Shown: positions 8,055 to 16,493, counted from the stretch's first letter. The stretch is 64,000 nt of DNA from Streptomyces lincolnensis (GCF_021173675.1 NZ_JAIHON010000009.1:496001-560000), one strand, 5' to 3'. The notes: generated from the letters alone by a model not told the origin. A program made the numbers and translations.

Positions 8055-8855
8055 GTGAACGACGGCGACGGGACCCTCGCGGCACAGGACCGGGGGAGGC
8101 AGTTCGGGCCGCTCGGCACGGCATTGGTGATCATCCCGACCTACAACGAGGCGGAGAACATCAAGGCGATCGTCGGCCGGGTGCGCAAGGCCGTTCCCGA
8201 CGCGCACGTGCTGGTGGCCGACGACAACAGCCCCGACGGCACCGGTAAGCTCGCCGACGAGCTGACGGTCGACGACGACCACGTCCAGGTCCTGCACCGC
8301 AAGGGCAAGGAGGGCCTCGGCGCCGCCTACCTCGCGGGCTTCCGCTGGGGTCTGGAGCACGGCTACGGCGTCCTGATCGAGATGGACGCCGACGGCTCCC
8401 ACCAGCCCGAGGAACTGCCCCGTCTGCTGACCGCCCTCAAGAGCGCCGACCTGGTCCTCGGCTCCCGCTGGGTACCCGGCGGCCGGGTCGTCAACTGGCC
8501 CAGGTCCCGCGAGATCATCTCCCGCGGCGGCAGCCTCTACTCCCGCCTCGCCCTGGACCTGCCGCTGCGCGACATCACCGGCGGCTACCGCGCCTTCCGC
8601 CGCGAGACCCTCGAAGGGCTCGGCCTGGAGGAGGTCGCCTCCCAGGGCTACTGCTTCCAGGTCGACCTCGCCCGCCGCGCGGTCAAGGCCGGCTACCACG
8701 TCGTGGAGGTCCCCATCACCTTCGTCGAGCGCGAGCTCGGCGACTCCAAGATGAGCCGGGACATCCTCGTGGAGGCCCTGTGGCGGGTCACCACCTGGGG
8801 CGTGGGCGAGCGGGTCGGCAGGATCACGGGCAAGGGCCGGCCCTCACAGCCGTAG
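8055..8855 (+). CDS. ppm1: Polyprenol-phosphate mannose synthase (GT2)
   Basis: A 266-residue family 2 glycosyltransferase that moves mannose from GDP-mannose to polyprenyl phosphate. The product is the donor for membrane protein O-mannosylation and envelope glycans. It shows the GT2 start VIIPTYNEAENI, the nucleotide-binding VADDNSPDGTG, the metal/donor motif EMDADGSHQPEE, and the late VPITFVERELGDSKM, all typical of Dpm/Ppm1. It has no N-acyltransferase domain, so it is the single-domain form. The GTG at 8055 follows a good GAAGGGGC ribosome site. In S. coelicolor the Ppm1 gene lies beside fxsA and rbpA, as here; there Ppm1 is needed for protein mannosylation and phage phiC31 infection. Confidence 0.92.
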   Translation: MNDGDGTLAAQDRGRQFGPLGTALVIIPTYNEAENIKAIVGRVRKAVPDAHVLVADDNSPDGTGKLADELTVDDDHVQVLHRKGKEGLGAAYLAGFRWGLEHGYGVLIEMDADGSHQPEELPRLLTALKSADLVLGSRWVPGGRVVNWPRSREIISRGGSLYSRLALDLPLRDITGGYRAFRRETLEGLGLEEVASQGYCFQVDLARRAVKAGYHVVEVPITFVERELGDSKMSRDILVEALWRVTTWGVGERVGRITGKGRPSQP

Positions 8856-8972
8856 CTCTCGCGGTACCGGCCCTCACTGTCGTAGCCCTCACAGGCGTAG
8901 GCCTACGACCGCACAGCCGCGGTTGACCAGCCCCTTATCCCGTGCTGAGCCGGGCCCAGGCACACTGGACGT

Positions 8973-9548
8973 ATGACGACTGGCGCTCCGAGTCCCACGC
9001 ACCCCGCCCGACCCCGACGCTCCCGGCTGCGCACCGTCCTGCCGCTGGGCATCGCCGCCTGGCTGGTGCTGGAGATCTGGCTGCTGACCGTGGTCGCCGG
9101 AGCGGCGAGCGGGTTCACCGTGTTCCTGATCCTGCTCACCGGCCTGGTCCTCGGCTCGGTGGTCGTGAAGCGGGCGGGCCGGCGCGCCCTTCAGAACCTG
9201 AACGAGGCGCTGCAACGCGGCGGAGCCCCGTCGGGCTCGTCCAACGGCGGCGGCAACGGCCTGATGATGCTGGGCGGGCTGCTCCTGATGCTCCCGGGCC
9301 TGATCTCGGACGCGCTGGGGCTGCTCCTGCTGATCCCGCCGGTCCAGAAGGCCCTCGGCCGCTACGCGGAGCGGACCTTCGACCGCAAGCTCCGCGAGGC
9401 CGGAGCGGGCACGCTCGGCGGCGCCTTCCAGCAGGCCCGTATGCACCAGCCCGACGGCAAGGTGGTCCAGGGCGAGGTCATCAGGGACGAGCCCGGGGGC
9501 GCCCCGCAGGACGCCCCGCGGGATCAGCAGCGCCCGCCGCTGAGCTGA
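8973..9548 (+). CDS. fxsA: FxsA family membrane protein
   Basis: A 191-residue membrane protein. Two hydrophobic hairpins, at about residues 22-62 and 95-125, carry the FxsA signature (GGLLLMLPGLISDALGLLLL). A polar cytoplasmic tail rich in Gln, Pro and Asp follows. In E. coli, FxsA overproduction relieves exclusion of phage T7 by the F plasmid; its normal job is unknown. The ATG at 8973 was chosen because it directly precedes the basic, Pro-rich N-terminus; the upstream ribosome site is weak. It lies 117 bases after ppm and converges with rbpA across two strong hairpins. Confidence 0.85.
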   Translation: MTTGAPSPTHPARPRRSRLRTVLPLGIAAWLVLEIWLLTVVAGAASGFTVFLILLTGLVLGSVVVKRAGRRALQNLNEALQRGGAPSGSSNGGGNGLMMLGGLLLMLPGLISDALGLLLLIPPVQKALGRYAERTFDRKLREAGAGTLGGAFQQARMHQPDGKVVQGEVIRDEPGGAPQDAPRDQQRPPLS

Positions 9549-9561
9549 CCGACCGGGCCCG

Positions 9562-9591
9562 CAGGGACCGCGACCCACCCCGCGGTCCCTG
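9562..9591 (+). terminator. Hairpin terminator after fxsA
   Basis: Perfect 11-bp arms CAGGGACCGCG and CGCGGTCCCTG with an 8-base loop, starting 14 bases after the fxsA stop. The right arm is repeated directly at 9602-9616 (CGCGGTCCCTGGGGC), so an alternative longer hairpin can also form. Confidence 0.65.
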
Positions 9592-9625
9592 GGGCGACCC
9601 ACGCGGTCCCTGGGGCAACACGAAA

Positions 9626-9668
9626 ACCGCGGGCGCGACACGTCGACTTCACGTGTCGCGCCCGCGGT
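9626..9668. terminator. Very strong bidirectional terminator between fxsA and rbpA
   Basis: Perfect 18-bp inverted repeat (left arm ACCGCGGGCGCGACACGT) with a 7-base loop. On the minus strand it is followed by TTTT, making a canonical intrinsic terminator for rbpA, whose stop is 40 bases away. It also blocks read-through from fxsA. Confidence 0.88.
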
Positions 9669-9707
9669 GTATCGCGTGCGTTGTCTGCCGCTCAGACCCC
9701 GGAGGGG

Positions 9708-10082
9708 CTATGCGGACTTGCGGCTGTCCCTCGGATGAACGGCAATGTTCATCGCGCCGGAGCGCAGAACGGCCAGGCGCTCCTCGAGGACCTCTTCGAG
9801 TTCCTCTCGGGTACGCCGCTCCATCAGCATGTCCCAGTGCGTACGCGCAGGCTTGGCCTTCTTCTCCTCAGGGCCGTCGCCGTCGACGAGGAGTGCCTGG
9901 GCCCCGCAGACCTTGCACTCCCACTCCGGCGGAATCTCCGCCTCGACCGAGAAGGGCATCTCAAACCGGTGCCCCTTCTCGCATGCGTACTCCACGGCCT
10001 GGCGCGGGGCCAGGTCGATACCGCGGTCCGTCTCGTAGCTGGTCACCACGAGGCGCGTGCCGCGAAGAGCTCGCTCACTCAT
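9708..10082 (-). CDS. rbpA: RNA polymerase-binding protein RbpA
   Basis: A 124-residue actinobacterial transcription factor that binds RNA polymerase and the principal sigma factor and stabilises open promoter complexes. The core RbpA domain has the zinc-type cysteines in YACEKGHRFEMPF and WECKVCGAQALL. The basic linker (EKKAKPARTHWDMLMERR) contacts promoter DNA, and the C-terminal helix (REELEEVLEERLAVLR) binds sigma. Length matches the S. coelicolor protein. A perfect sigma-R promoter lies upstream (10144-10169), in line with the known induction of rbpA by disulfide stress and its link to basal rifampicin tolerance. Confidence 0.96.
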   Translation of the reverse strand: MSERALRGTRLVVTSYETDRGIDLAPRQAVEYACEKGHRFEMPFSVEAEIPPEWECKVCGAQALLVDGDGPEEKKAKPARTHWDMLMERRTREELEEVLEERLAVLRSGAMNIAVHPRDSRKSA

Positions 10083-10143
10083 GAATCGTGCCTCCCGGGC
10101 TTGTCGCCCACAGGACAGGTGTCGCTGTCGTCGTCATCCGGTC

Positions 10144-10169
10144 AACGTCCGGTCGGCGGTAAAGATTCC
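10144..10169 (-). promoter_or_regulatory. Sigma-R (thiol-oxidative stress) promoter of rbpA
   Basis: On the minus strand GGAAT (10169-10165), exactly 18 bases, then GTT (10146-10144) matches the sigma-R consensus GGAAT-N18-GTT perfectly. It lies about 60 bases before the rbpA start. rbpA is an established sigma-R target in S. coelicolor, so this assignment is strong. Confidence 0.9.
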
Positions 10170-10242
10170 CGTCCCGTGTCCCGTTTCGGGTCATGCGTCG
10201 CCGTCGTAGCCGCCCCTTGTTGTACCCACCTGCGCCCGGTTT

Positions 10243-10266
10243 GTCACATCTGCTAGCAGATGTGAC
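10243..10266. promoter_or_regulatory. Perfect 24-bp palindrome between the transporter and rbpA
   Basis: GTCACATCTG CTAG CAGATGTGAC is perfectly self-complementary over 24 bases. It lies 84 bases after the transporter stop and about 75 bases upstream of the sigma-R -35 box. It could be a terminator for the transporter transcript or an operator for rbpA; the 50% GC and full dyad without a loop are more like a binding site. Confidence 0.6.
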
Positions 10267-10349
10267 CCAGCGTTTCGCCATCTTTGACGCGCAGTAACGG
10301 TACGCCTGGCAGGCCAAACGCGTACACTACAGCGCTTTCGCCGAGAACG

Positions 10350-11705
10350 CTAAATCCTCTCGGGCACGGGATTGCCCGCGTCGGAGATCGCCCGCCGCAC
10401 CGGAACCCGTGCGAGCAGGGCGAATCCGAGGACGAAGAAGACCACCAGCGAGATGATCGCGTCCCGATAACTTCCGGTCAGCTGGTAGGTGATCCCGAAC
10501 AACAGCGGCCCCAGCCAGCTCATCCCGCGGTCGCTCATCTCGTACGCGGAGAAGTACTCGGCCTCCTTGCCGGGCGGGATCAGATGGGAGAACAGCGACC
10601 GGGACAGCGCCTGGCTGCCGCCCAGGACGAGGCCGATCCCAGCGGCCAGGACGAAGAACCACACGGGGGCGCCCGCCGGGAGGAAGTACCCGGCGGCCAG
10701 GGTCACCGTCCACGCGACCAGCGAACCGAGAATCGTCCGCTTGGCCCCGTAGATCCTGGCCAGACGGCCCATTCCGAGGGCTCCGGCCACCGCGAGCAGC
10801 TGGACCAGCAGGACGGCGCCGATGAGCGTGGACTGTCCGAGCCCGAGTTCTTCGGAGCCGTAGATCGACGCCTGGGAGATCACGGTCTGGATGCCGTCGT
10901 TGTAGACGAGGTACGCCAGCAGGAAGGCGAGGGTGAGGGGATGGCGGCGCATGTCGCGGATCGTCGCCGCGACCTGGCGGAAGCCGGGGAGCGCCGCCTC
11001 GCCCGCGGCCTTCGCCTCGGAGCGGCGATCCCGTAGGCGGCGCAGGGGAATGAGGGCGAAGGCGCCCCACCACAGGCCGGCGGAGGCCAGGCAGACGCGG
11101 ATCGCCTCGCTCTCCGACAGGCTGAAGGACGCGTGGCCGGTGTAGAGGACCAGGTTCACGACCAGGACCAGGGAGCCGGCCGCGTATCCGAAGGCCCAGC
11201 CCCTGGAGGAGACCGCGTCGCGCTCCTCGGGCGGGGCGATCTGCGGCAGATAGGAGTTGTAGAGCATCATCGCCACGGACTGCGCCGCGTTCGCCACGAC
11301 CAGCAGGACGCCGCCGAGCAGATAGCGGTCGCCGTCGAGGAAGAACAGGGCGGCCGTCGCCGCGGCGCCGGTGTAGGCGGCCGCGGCCAGGAGCGGCTTC
11401 TTGCGGCCGCTGCGGTCGGCCGCCGCCCCCACCAGGGGCATCACCAGGACGGCGACGACCACCGACAGGGACACCGAGTACGCGAAGAAGGAGCCGGCGC
11501 GCACCGGGATCCCCAGGGGATGGACGAAGCCGTCCGCGTCCGCCGCGTTCTCGGCCACCGAGGTGAGGTAGGGGCCCAGGAAGACGGTGAGCACGCTGGT
11601 CGAGTAGACCGAGCAGGCCCAGTCGTAGAAGTACCAGCCGCGTTGCTCGCGCCGTCGCTCGGCGGCCCCGTCGGCCGCCCCCGTCCGCACGGTGTCGGTG
11701 CCCAC
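10350..11705 (-). CDS. MFS transporter of the Atg22/UMF1 type
   Basis: A 451-residue membrane protein with about 12 hydrophobic segments. The start GWYFYDWACSVYSTSVLTVF and the loop GAAADRSGRKK are typical of the bacterial UMF1 proteins related to yeast vacuolar effluxer Atg22. SYLPQIAPPEERDAVSSRGW is another shared block. It probably exports or recycles a small molecule such as an amino acid, but the substrate is not known. The GTG at 11705 was preferred over one at 11759 because it has a clear GAGGGG ribosome site. The gene follows the GDPD gene on the same strand by about 58 bases, so gdpD and the YczE-type gene are likely in the same transcript. Confidence 0.85.
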   Translation of the reverse strand: MGTDTVRTGAADGAAERRREQRGWYFYDWACSVYSTSVLTVFLGPYLTSVAENAADADGFVHPLGIPVRAGSFFAYSVSLSVVVAVLVMPLVGAAADRSGRKKPLLAAAAYTGAAATAALFFLDGDRYLLGGVLLVVANAAQSVAMMLYNSYLPQIAPPEERDAVSSRGWAFGYAAGSLVLVVNLVLYTGHASFSLSESEAIRVCLASAGLWWGAFALIPLRRLRDRRSEAKAAGEAALPGFRQVAATIRDMRRHPLTLAFLLAYLVYNDGIQTVISQASIYGSEELGLGQSTLIGAVLLVQLLAVAGALGMGRLARIYGAKRTILGSLVAWTVTLAAGYFLPAGAPVWFFVLAAGIGLVLGGSQALSRSLFSHLIPPGKEAEYFSAYEMSDRGMSWLGPLLFGITYQLTGSYRDAIISLVVFFVLGFALLARVPVRRAISDAGNPVPERI

Positions 11706-11763
11706 CCGTGCCCCTCGCTTCCCCGTGAAGGTGTCGCGCGAGGGCGGTGGGCGGCGCACGGGG

Positions 11764-12531
11764 TCAGACCCAGACGCCGCGGTCCTCCATGACCTTGCGC
11801 AGTGTGTCGATGTGATCGGTCATGATGCCATCGACTCCCAGGTCCAGGAGCCGGTGCATGCGCTCCGGTTCGTTGACCGTCCACACGTGCACCTGCAGCC
11901 CGCGCGCGTGGGCGGCGCGCAGGAAGCGGTGGTCCACCACCTGGATGCCCGACTGGGCTTCGGGCACCTGCGCGGCCACCGCGGACCGGCGTACCGCGGC
12001 GGGCAGTCCCCAGGAGAGCAGCCGCAGGTTGAGCACGCCCCGGGTGCCGTAGGAGGTGGCCAGGCGCGGTCCGGCCAGCCGTTGGGCCCGGATGATCCGG
12101 GCCTCCACGAAGGAGCCGAGGCAGACGCGGTCCCAGGCGCCGGTGCGCTCGATCAGGTCCAGGAAGGGCAGGAGGGCCGGCTCCGACTTGACGTCGACGT
12201 TCCACCGGGCCTCGGGGAAGGTCTCCAGGAGCTCCTCGAAGAGCGGCACGGGTTCCTTGCCCGCCACGCGCGCGTGCCGTACGTCCTTCCAGGGCAGGTC
12301 CGCTATCCGGCCCGCGCCGTCGGTCGTCCGGTCCAGGGTGGCGTCGTGGAAGGCGACGAGCCTGCCGTCCGCGGTGCAGTGGACGTCGGTCTCCAGATAG
12401 CGGTAGCCCGCCTCGACCGCGCGCCGGAACTGCAGCGCGGTGTTCTCCAGACCGTCCGCGGCCCCGCCCCGGTGGGCGAAGGCGATCGGGCCGGGATGGT
12501 CGAGGTAGGGGTGGCGTATCCGCGTGGTCAC
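11764..12531 (-). CDS. Glycerophosphodiester phosphodiesterase
   Basis: A 255-residue cytoplasmic GDPD enzyme, splitting glycerophosphodiesters from phospholipid turnover into glycerol-3-phosphate and an alcohol. The TIM-barrel motifs are present: FAHRGGAADGLENT with the catalytic His near residue 19, YLETDVHCTADGRLVAFHD with metal ligands and the second catalytic His near 45-65, VDVKSEP near 110 and VWTVNEPERM near 215. There is no signal peptide. The GTG start overlaps the stop codon of the YczE-type gene (GTGA), so the two are translationally coupled. Confidence 0.93.
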   Translation of the reverse strand: MTTRIRHPYLDHPGPIAFAHRGGAADGLENTALQFRRAVEAGYRYLETDVHCTADGRLVAFHDATLDRTTDGAGRIADLPWKDVRHARVAGKEPVPLFEELLETFPEARWNVDVKSEPALLPFLDLIERTGAWDRVCLGSFVEARIIRAQRLAGPRLATSYGTRGVLNLRLLSWGLPAAVRRSAVAAQVPEAQSGIQVVDHRFLRAAHARGLQVHVWTVNEPERMHRLLDLGVDGIMTDHIDTLRKVMEDRGVWV

Positions 12532-13187
12532 CGTCGCAGTATCGCCCCACGCGGTTGCCCGGTGGCAACGACCGTGCTGCCGTCGGATGCCGGGGGAACG
12601 GCGAACACGCGCAGGAAGAGCTGGGCGAGCGGTCCGATCGACACCGCGTACAGCAGCGTGCCGACGCCGATCGTGCCGCCCAGCACGAAACCGGTGACGA
12701 CGACCGCCACCTCCACCGCGGTCCGCATCAGACGGATCGAGCGGCCGGTGCGCCGGTGCAGACCGGTCATCAGCCCGTCGCGCGGGCCCGGTCCGAAGCG
12801 GGCGGCGATGTAGAGACCCGTGGCCGCGCCGTTGAGCACGATGCCCGCGACCAGCAGCGGGATCCGCACGGCGAGGCCGTGCGCCTCGGGGACCGCGGCG
12901 AGCGTGCCGTCCATGGCGATGCCGACCACGAAGACGTTGGAGACGGTGCCGAGGCCGGGGCGCTGGCGCAGCGGGATCCACAGGAGCAGCACCGCCGCGC
13001 CGACGATGATCGACACGACGCCGATCGTCAGGCCGGTGAGCTCGGCGAGGCCCTGGTGGAGCACGTTCCAGGGTTCCAGCCCCAGTCCCGCTTGCACCAG
13101 GAGGGCCGAACTCGCCCCGTACAGCGCGAGACCGACGTACAGCTGGATCAATCGGCGCCCGACGCGGCTCGGACTGTTCGTGGACAA
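12528..13187 (-). CDS. YczE/YitT-like integral membrane protein
   Basis: A 219-residue protein with five or six hydrophobic segments. It carries the conserved phrases GLEPWNVLHQGLAELTGLTIG near residue 32 and FGPGPRDGLMTGLHRRTG near 125, which mark the YczE family. Its biochemical role is unknown. The start is a TTG at 13187, supported by the GGGGGACC ribosome site just before it; no ATG or GTG fits. It is divergent from a MocR regulator, an arrangement known for YczR-YczE pairs in Firmicutes and Actinobacteria, where the regulator is thought to control the membrane gene. Its 3' end overlaps the GDPD start. Confidence 0.82.
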   Translation of the reverse strand: MSTNSPSRVGRRLIQLYVGLALYGASSALLVQAGLGLEPWNVLHQGLAELTGLTIGVVSIIVGAAVLLLWIPLRQRPGLGTVSNVFVVGIAMDGTLAAVPEAHGLAVRIPLLVAGIVLNGAATGLYIAARFGPGPRDGLMTGLHRRTGRSIRLMRTAVEVAVVVTGFVLGGTIGVGTLLYAVSIGPLAQLFLRVFAVPPASDGSTVVATGQPRGAILRR

Positions 13188-13208
13188 GAGGTCCCCCTGA
13201 TGGTGGCA

Positions 13209-13283
13209 GTGGCCTGACTCATGACACCCTGTGGCGTGGGTGGAAACCTCATCCATGGCCAATTCGTGGAAGGTGGACTGATT
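13209..13283. promoter_or_regulatory. Direct repeats in the MocR/yczE divergent spacer
   Basis: GTGGCCTGACT (13209-13219) and GTGGACTGATT (13273-13283) are direct repeats with 9 of 11 bases the same, at either end of the 99-base spacer between the two divergent genes. MocR regulators commonly bind direct repeats, so these are candidate operator halves. The second copy lies 4 bases before the MocR start. Confidence 0.45.
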
Positions 13284-13286
13284 TCC

Positions 13287-14792
13287 ATGGCGCAGTGGAC
13301 CTCGGCGATGGGGGCGGTGCAGCTGGCCCGCCTGCTCAACTCCCAGCAGGACCGTCCGGCCGGCCCCGGCACCCGCCGCCCGCCCGCCTACCGCGCGCTG
13401 GCCGACGGCATCCGGCTGCTGGTGCTCGAAGGGCGCGTCCCGGTGGCCGCCCGGCTGCCCGCCGAGCGCGAACTCGCCGTGGCCCTGTCCGTCAGCCGTA
13501 CGACCGTCGCGGCGGCCTACGAGGCCCTGCGTTCCGAGGGGTTCCTGGAGTCCCGGCGCGGCGCGGGCAGCTGGACGGCGGTCCCGGCGGGCAACCCGCT
13601 GCCCGCCCGAGGCCTGGAACCGCTGCCGCCCGAGGCCCTCGGGTCGATGATCGACCTGGGCACCGCGGCGCTCCCCGCGCCCGAGCCGTGGCTGACCCGG
13701 GCCGTGCAGGGCGCCCTGGAGGAACTGCCGCCGTACGCCCACACGCACGGCGACTATCCGGCCGGACTGCCCGCGCTGCGCGCGATGATCGCCGAGCGCT
13801 ACACCGCGCGCGGGATCCCGACGATGCCCGAGCAGATCATGGTGACCACGGGAGCGATGGGCGCAATCGACGCCATCTGCCACCTCTTCGCCGGGCGGGG
13901 CGAGCGCGTCGCCGTCGAGTCGCCCTCGTACGCCAACATCCTCCAGCTGATGCGGGAGGCGGGCGCCCGGCTGGTGCCCGTGGCCATGGCCGAAGGGCTC
14001 ACCGGCTGGGACATCGACCGCTGGCGGCAGGTGCTGCGGGACGCGGCGCCCCGGATCGCGTACGTCGTCGCCGACTTCCACAATCCGACCGGCGCGCTCG
14101 CCGCCGAGGACCAGCGGCGGCAGCTGGTGGAGGCGGCGCGGTCGGCGGGGACGGTGCTGGTGGCCGACGAGACGATGAGCGAGTTGTGGCTGGACGCGGA
14201 GATGGAGGGCGCGATGCCGCGGGCGGTGTGCGCGTTCGATCCGGCCGGGTCCACGGTGATCACCGTCGGGTCGGCGAGCAAGGCGTTCTGGGCGGGGATG
14301 CGGATCGGATGGGTGCGGGCCGCGCCGGACGTGATCCGGAGCCTGGTCGCGGCGCGGGCGTACGCGGATCTGGGGACGCCGGTGCTGGAGCAGCTCGCCG
14401 TGAACTGGCTGTTCAGTACGGGCGGATGGGCTCAGGCCGTGGAGGTGCGGCGGGAGCAGGCGCGGGGGAACCGGGACGCGCTGGTGTCGGCGGTGCGCAG
14501 GGAGTTGCCGTCGTGGGAGTTCGAGGTGCCGAAGGGCGGGCTCACGCTGTGGGTGCGGGCGGGCGGACTGTCCGGGTCCCGGCTCGCGGAGGTCGGGGAG
14601 CGGGTGGGGGTGCGGGTGCCGTCCGGGCCGCGGTTCGGGGTCGACGGGGCGTTCGAGGGGTATGTGCGGCTGCCGTTCACCGTCAGGGGTGCGGTGGCCG
14701 AGGAGGCCGCTGTGCGGTTGGCCGCGGCGGCCCGGCTCGTGGAGAGCGGGGGAGCGGGGGGCGGGGAGGCGCCTCGGACGTTTGTGGCGTGA
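13287..14792 (+). CDS. MocR-type GntR/aminotransferase regulator (YczR-like)
   Basis: A 501-residue chimeric regulator. Residues 35-105 form a GntR winged helix (YRALADGIRLLVLEGRVPV then LPAERELAVALSVSRTTVAA), and the rest is a fold-type I aminotransferase domain. The PLP lysine is in GSASKAFWAG at about residue 332, and NPTGAL and ADETMSEL supply the usual cofactor pocket residues. Such proteins use PLP as an effector or sensor and do not usually work as enzymes. The ATG at 13287 was chosen over 13221 because it follows GGAAGG and begins at the conserved region. Divergence from the YczE-type gene points to the YczR subgroup. Confidence 0.88.
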   Translation: MAQWTSAMGAVQLARLLNSQQDRPAGPGTRRPPAYRALADGIRLLVLEGRVPVAARLPAERELAVALSVSRTTVAAAYEALRSEGFLESRRGAGSWTAVPAGNPLPARGLEPLPPEALGSMIDLGTAALPAPEPWLTRAVQGALEELPPYAHTHGDYPAGLPALRAMIAERYTARGIPTMPEQIMVTTGAMGAIDAICHLFAGRGERVAVESPSYANILQLMREAGARLVPVAMAEGLTGWDIDRWRQVLRDAAPRIAYVVADFHNPTGALAAEDQRRQLVEAARSAGTVLVADETMSELWLDAEMEGAMPRAVCAFDPAGSTVITVGSASKAFWAGMRIGWVRAAPDVIRSLVAARAYADLGTPVLEQLAVNWLFSTGGWAQAVEVRREQARGNRDALVSAVRRELPSWEFEVPKGGLTLWVRAGGLSGSRLAEVGERVGVRVPSGPRFGVDGAFEGYVRLPFTVRGAVAEEAAVRLAAAARLVESGGAGGGEAPRTFVA

Positions 14793-14868
14793 GCCCGGAC
14801 CGCGTCTCGGGTGAGGGCGCCTGCCCGCGTCGGCGGGGTACCGCCGGTTGCCCGCGAGGTGGCCGGCG

Positions 14869-16443
14869 CTACGAGGTCTCGACCGCCACTGCCTCCGTCT
14901 GCGCCCCGTCCGGCAGGTTCTCCCCGTCCGCCGGGGTCGTGCGCGGCGGGAGCAGGGCCAGGACCGCCCGGCGGTCCGCGTCGCTGGTCGCGTCGTCGTA
15001 GGGGTCCGGGGTGGCGGGGACCTGGAGGCGGTGGACCGGGCCGGAGCCGAGGCGGGCGTAACCGCGGCCCGGGGGGACGTGGGCGATCGGGGTGGTGTGC
15101 GGGCGGGTGCCGAGGACGGCTTCGAGCTGGTCCGTGGTGGCAGGGCCGAGGACGACACGCGCACGCGTGTGCTGGCGTACGGGATCGCTGAGGGCGTCGG
15201 CACTGTCGAACTGTTCGGCCACGATCACCGTGACGTTCGCCGCGCGGCCGTGCCGCAGAGGCACCTGGAGGAGGGACTGCGGGTCCGTGCGGCCGTCCGC
15301 CACGGCCAGCGGTACGAAGGCGCTCGGGCGGTCGACGAGGATCCACAGGGGACGCCGGGTGTCCTCGGGCGGCGGATCACCCGCCTGCCGGGCGCGGTTG
15401 GCGGCGATCAGCCGGCGCTCGGTCTCGGCGGCGGCCCATTCCAGGCTCGCCACGGTCCCGGCCAGCGCGCACTCGACCGCGAGGACGCCGTCCCGGCCGG
15501 TCAGGCAGGCGTACTCGCCGGTGCCGCCGCCCTCCACGACGAGGACGTCGCCGTACTGGAGGGCCTGGAGGGCGATCGAGCGCAGCAGGGTGGAGGTGCC
15601 GCTGCCGGGCTGGCCCACCACCAGCAGATGCGGCTCCGTGGAACGGATGCCGGTGCGCCAGACGACCGGCGGAACGTCACGCCGCTCCTCGCCGTGGGTG
15701 AGCGGGAGCGTGCGCTGGACCTGGGAGGGGTCGGTGAAGCCGAGGACCGTCTCGCCGGGGGCGGTGACGAAGCGCTGGGCGGCGATGTCGGTGGGCAGCG
15801 GGGGCAGCGCGGTGACCGTGAGCTGGTTGCCCTCCTCGTCCCAGGCGAAGTGGTACTCGCGGCCCCGGCCCGACTTGGCGTGCAGCAGCTGCTCGACACG
15901 GCCCCGGTAGGAGGCCTCGCCGTCCGTGAAGTACGCGGGGTAGCGGATCACGAGGTGGGCGCAGCGGCCCGTCTCGTCGAACTCGTACGCGGGGAAGGCC
16001 TTCTCCCACTCGCCGCCGTGGGCGTACAGCGGGGCCGGGTCCTCGGCGGCCGAGAAGTAGGGGACCAGAGCCTCGTACAGCGACTGGAGGCGCTGCGTCT
16101 GGGACTCGTCCGGCCCCTCGGGCTCGGGCTCGCCGCGGTCCCGGCCCTGCCAGGCCGCCGCCGCCATCAACGTGATGACGGCGAGCAGCGGGCCGTACGG
16201 GACGAGGGCCACGACCAGGATCACCGACGCCACCAGGAACAGCAGCGGCCCGCGCTTGTCCTTGGGGGTGTCGGCCCACTTGCGCCGCCCGGCCGAGGCC
16301 AGCCGGCGCAGCCCGCGGGTGATCGTGATCAGCGGGTGGAGGACATCGGTGGCGCCGTCCGCCGCCGTCCGGGCCAACTCCCGGCTCCGGGCGATCTGCG
16401 CGCTGCCGTTGCTCAGAATGCGGGGGAGGGGGCGCCGGGCCAC
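14869..16443 (-). CDS. sffA: SffA-like FtsK/SpoIIIE-family sporulation ATPase
   Basis: A 524-residue FtsK/SpoIIIE-like protein. Two hydrophobic segments at about residues 55-85 are followed by a long cytoplasmic part with the P-loop region VVGQPGSGTSTLL near 275-285 and a Walker B-like PLWILVDRP near 360. The Walker A lysine is replaced by Thr (about residue 283), so ATP binding may be altered. It lacks the DNA-reading gamma domain of true FtsK. The partner gene smeA lies 50 bases upstream on the same strand. In S. coelicolor SmeA targets SffA to sporulation septa, where both aid chromosome segregation and spore formation. The GTG at 16443 has a good AGGAG. Confidence 0.88.
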   Translation of the reverse strand: MARRPLPRILSNGSAQIARSRELARTAADGATDVLHPLITITRGLRRLASAGRRKWADTPKDKRGPLLFLVASVILVVALVPYGPLLAVITLMAAAAWQGRDRGEPEPEGPDESQTQRLQSLYEALVPYFSAAEDPAPLYAHGGEWEKAFPAYEFDETGRCAHLVIRYPAYFTDGEASYRGRVEQLLHAKSGRGREYHFAWDEEGNQLTVTALPPLPTDIAAQRFVTAPGETVLGFTDPSQVQRTLPLTHGEERRDVPPVVWRTGIRSTEPHLLVVGQPGSGTSTLLRSIALQALQYGDVLVVEGGGTGEYACLTGRDGVLAVECALAGTVASLEWAAAETERRLIAANRARQAGDPPPEDTRRPLWILVDRPSAFVPLAVADGRTDPQSLLQVPLRHGRAANVTVIVAEQFDSADALSDPVRQHTRARVVLGPATTDQLEAVLGTRPHTTPIAHVPPGRGYARLGSGPVHRLQVPATPDPYDDATSDADRRAVLALLPPRTTPADGENLPDGAQTEAVAVETS

Positions 16444-16493
16444 TGCTGTCTCCTGAGGGTGCGTACGGGCGTGGGCGGGCGTGGACGGGGGCG

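Noticed and set aside
13188..15203. Minus-strand frame fused in front of the YczE-type protein (up to 891 codons)
   Set aside because: Only the last 219 codons look like a protein; the rest lies opposite the MocR gene and reads Pro/Arg-rich nonsense, and a TTG with a good ribosome site marks the real start.
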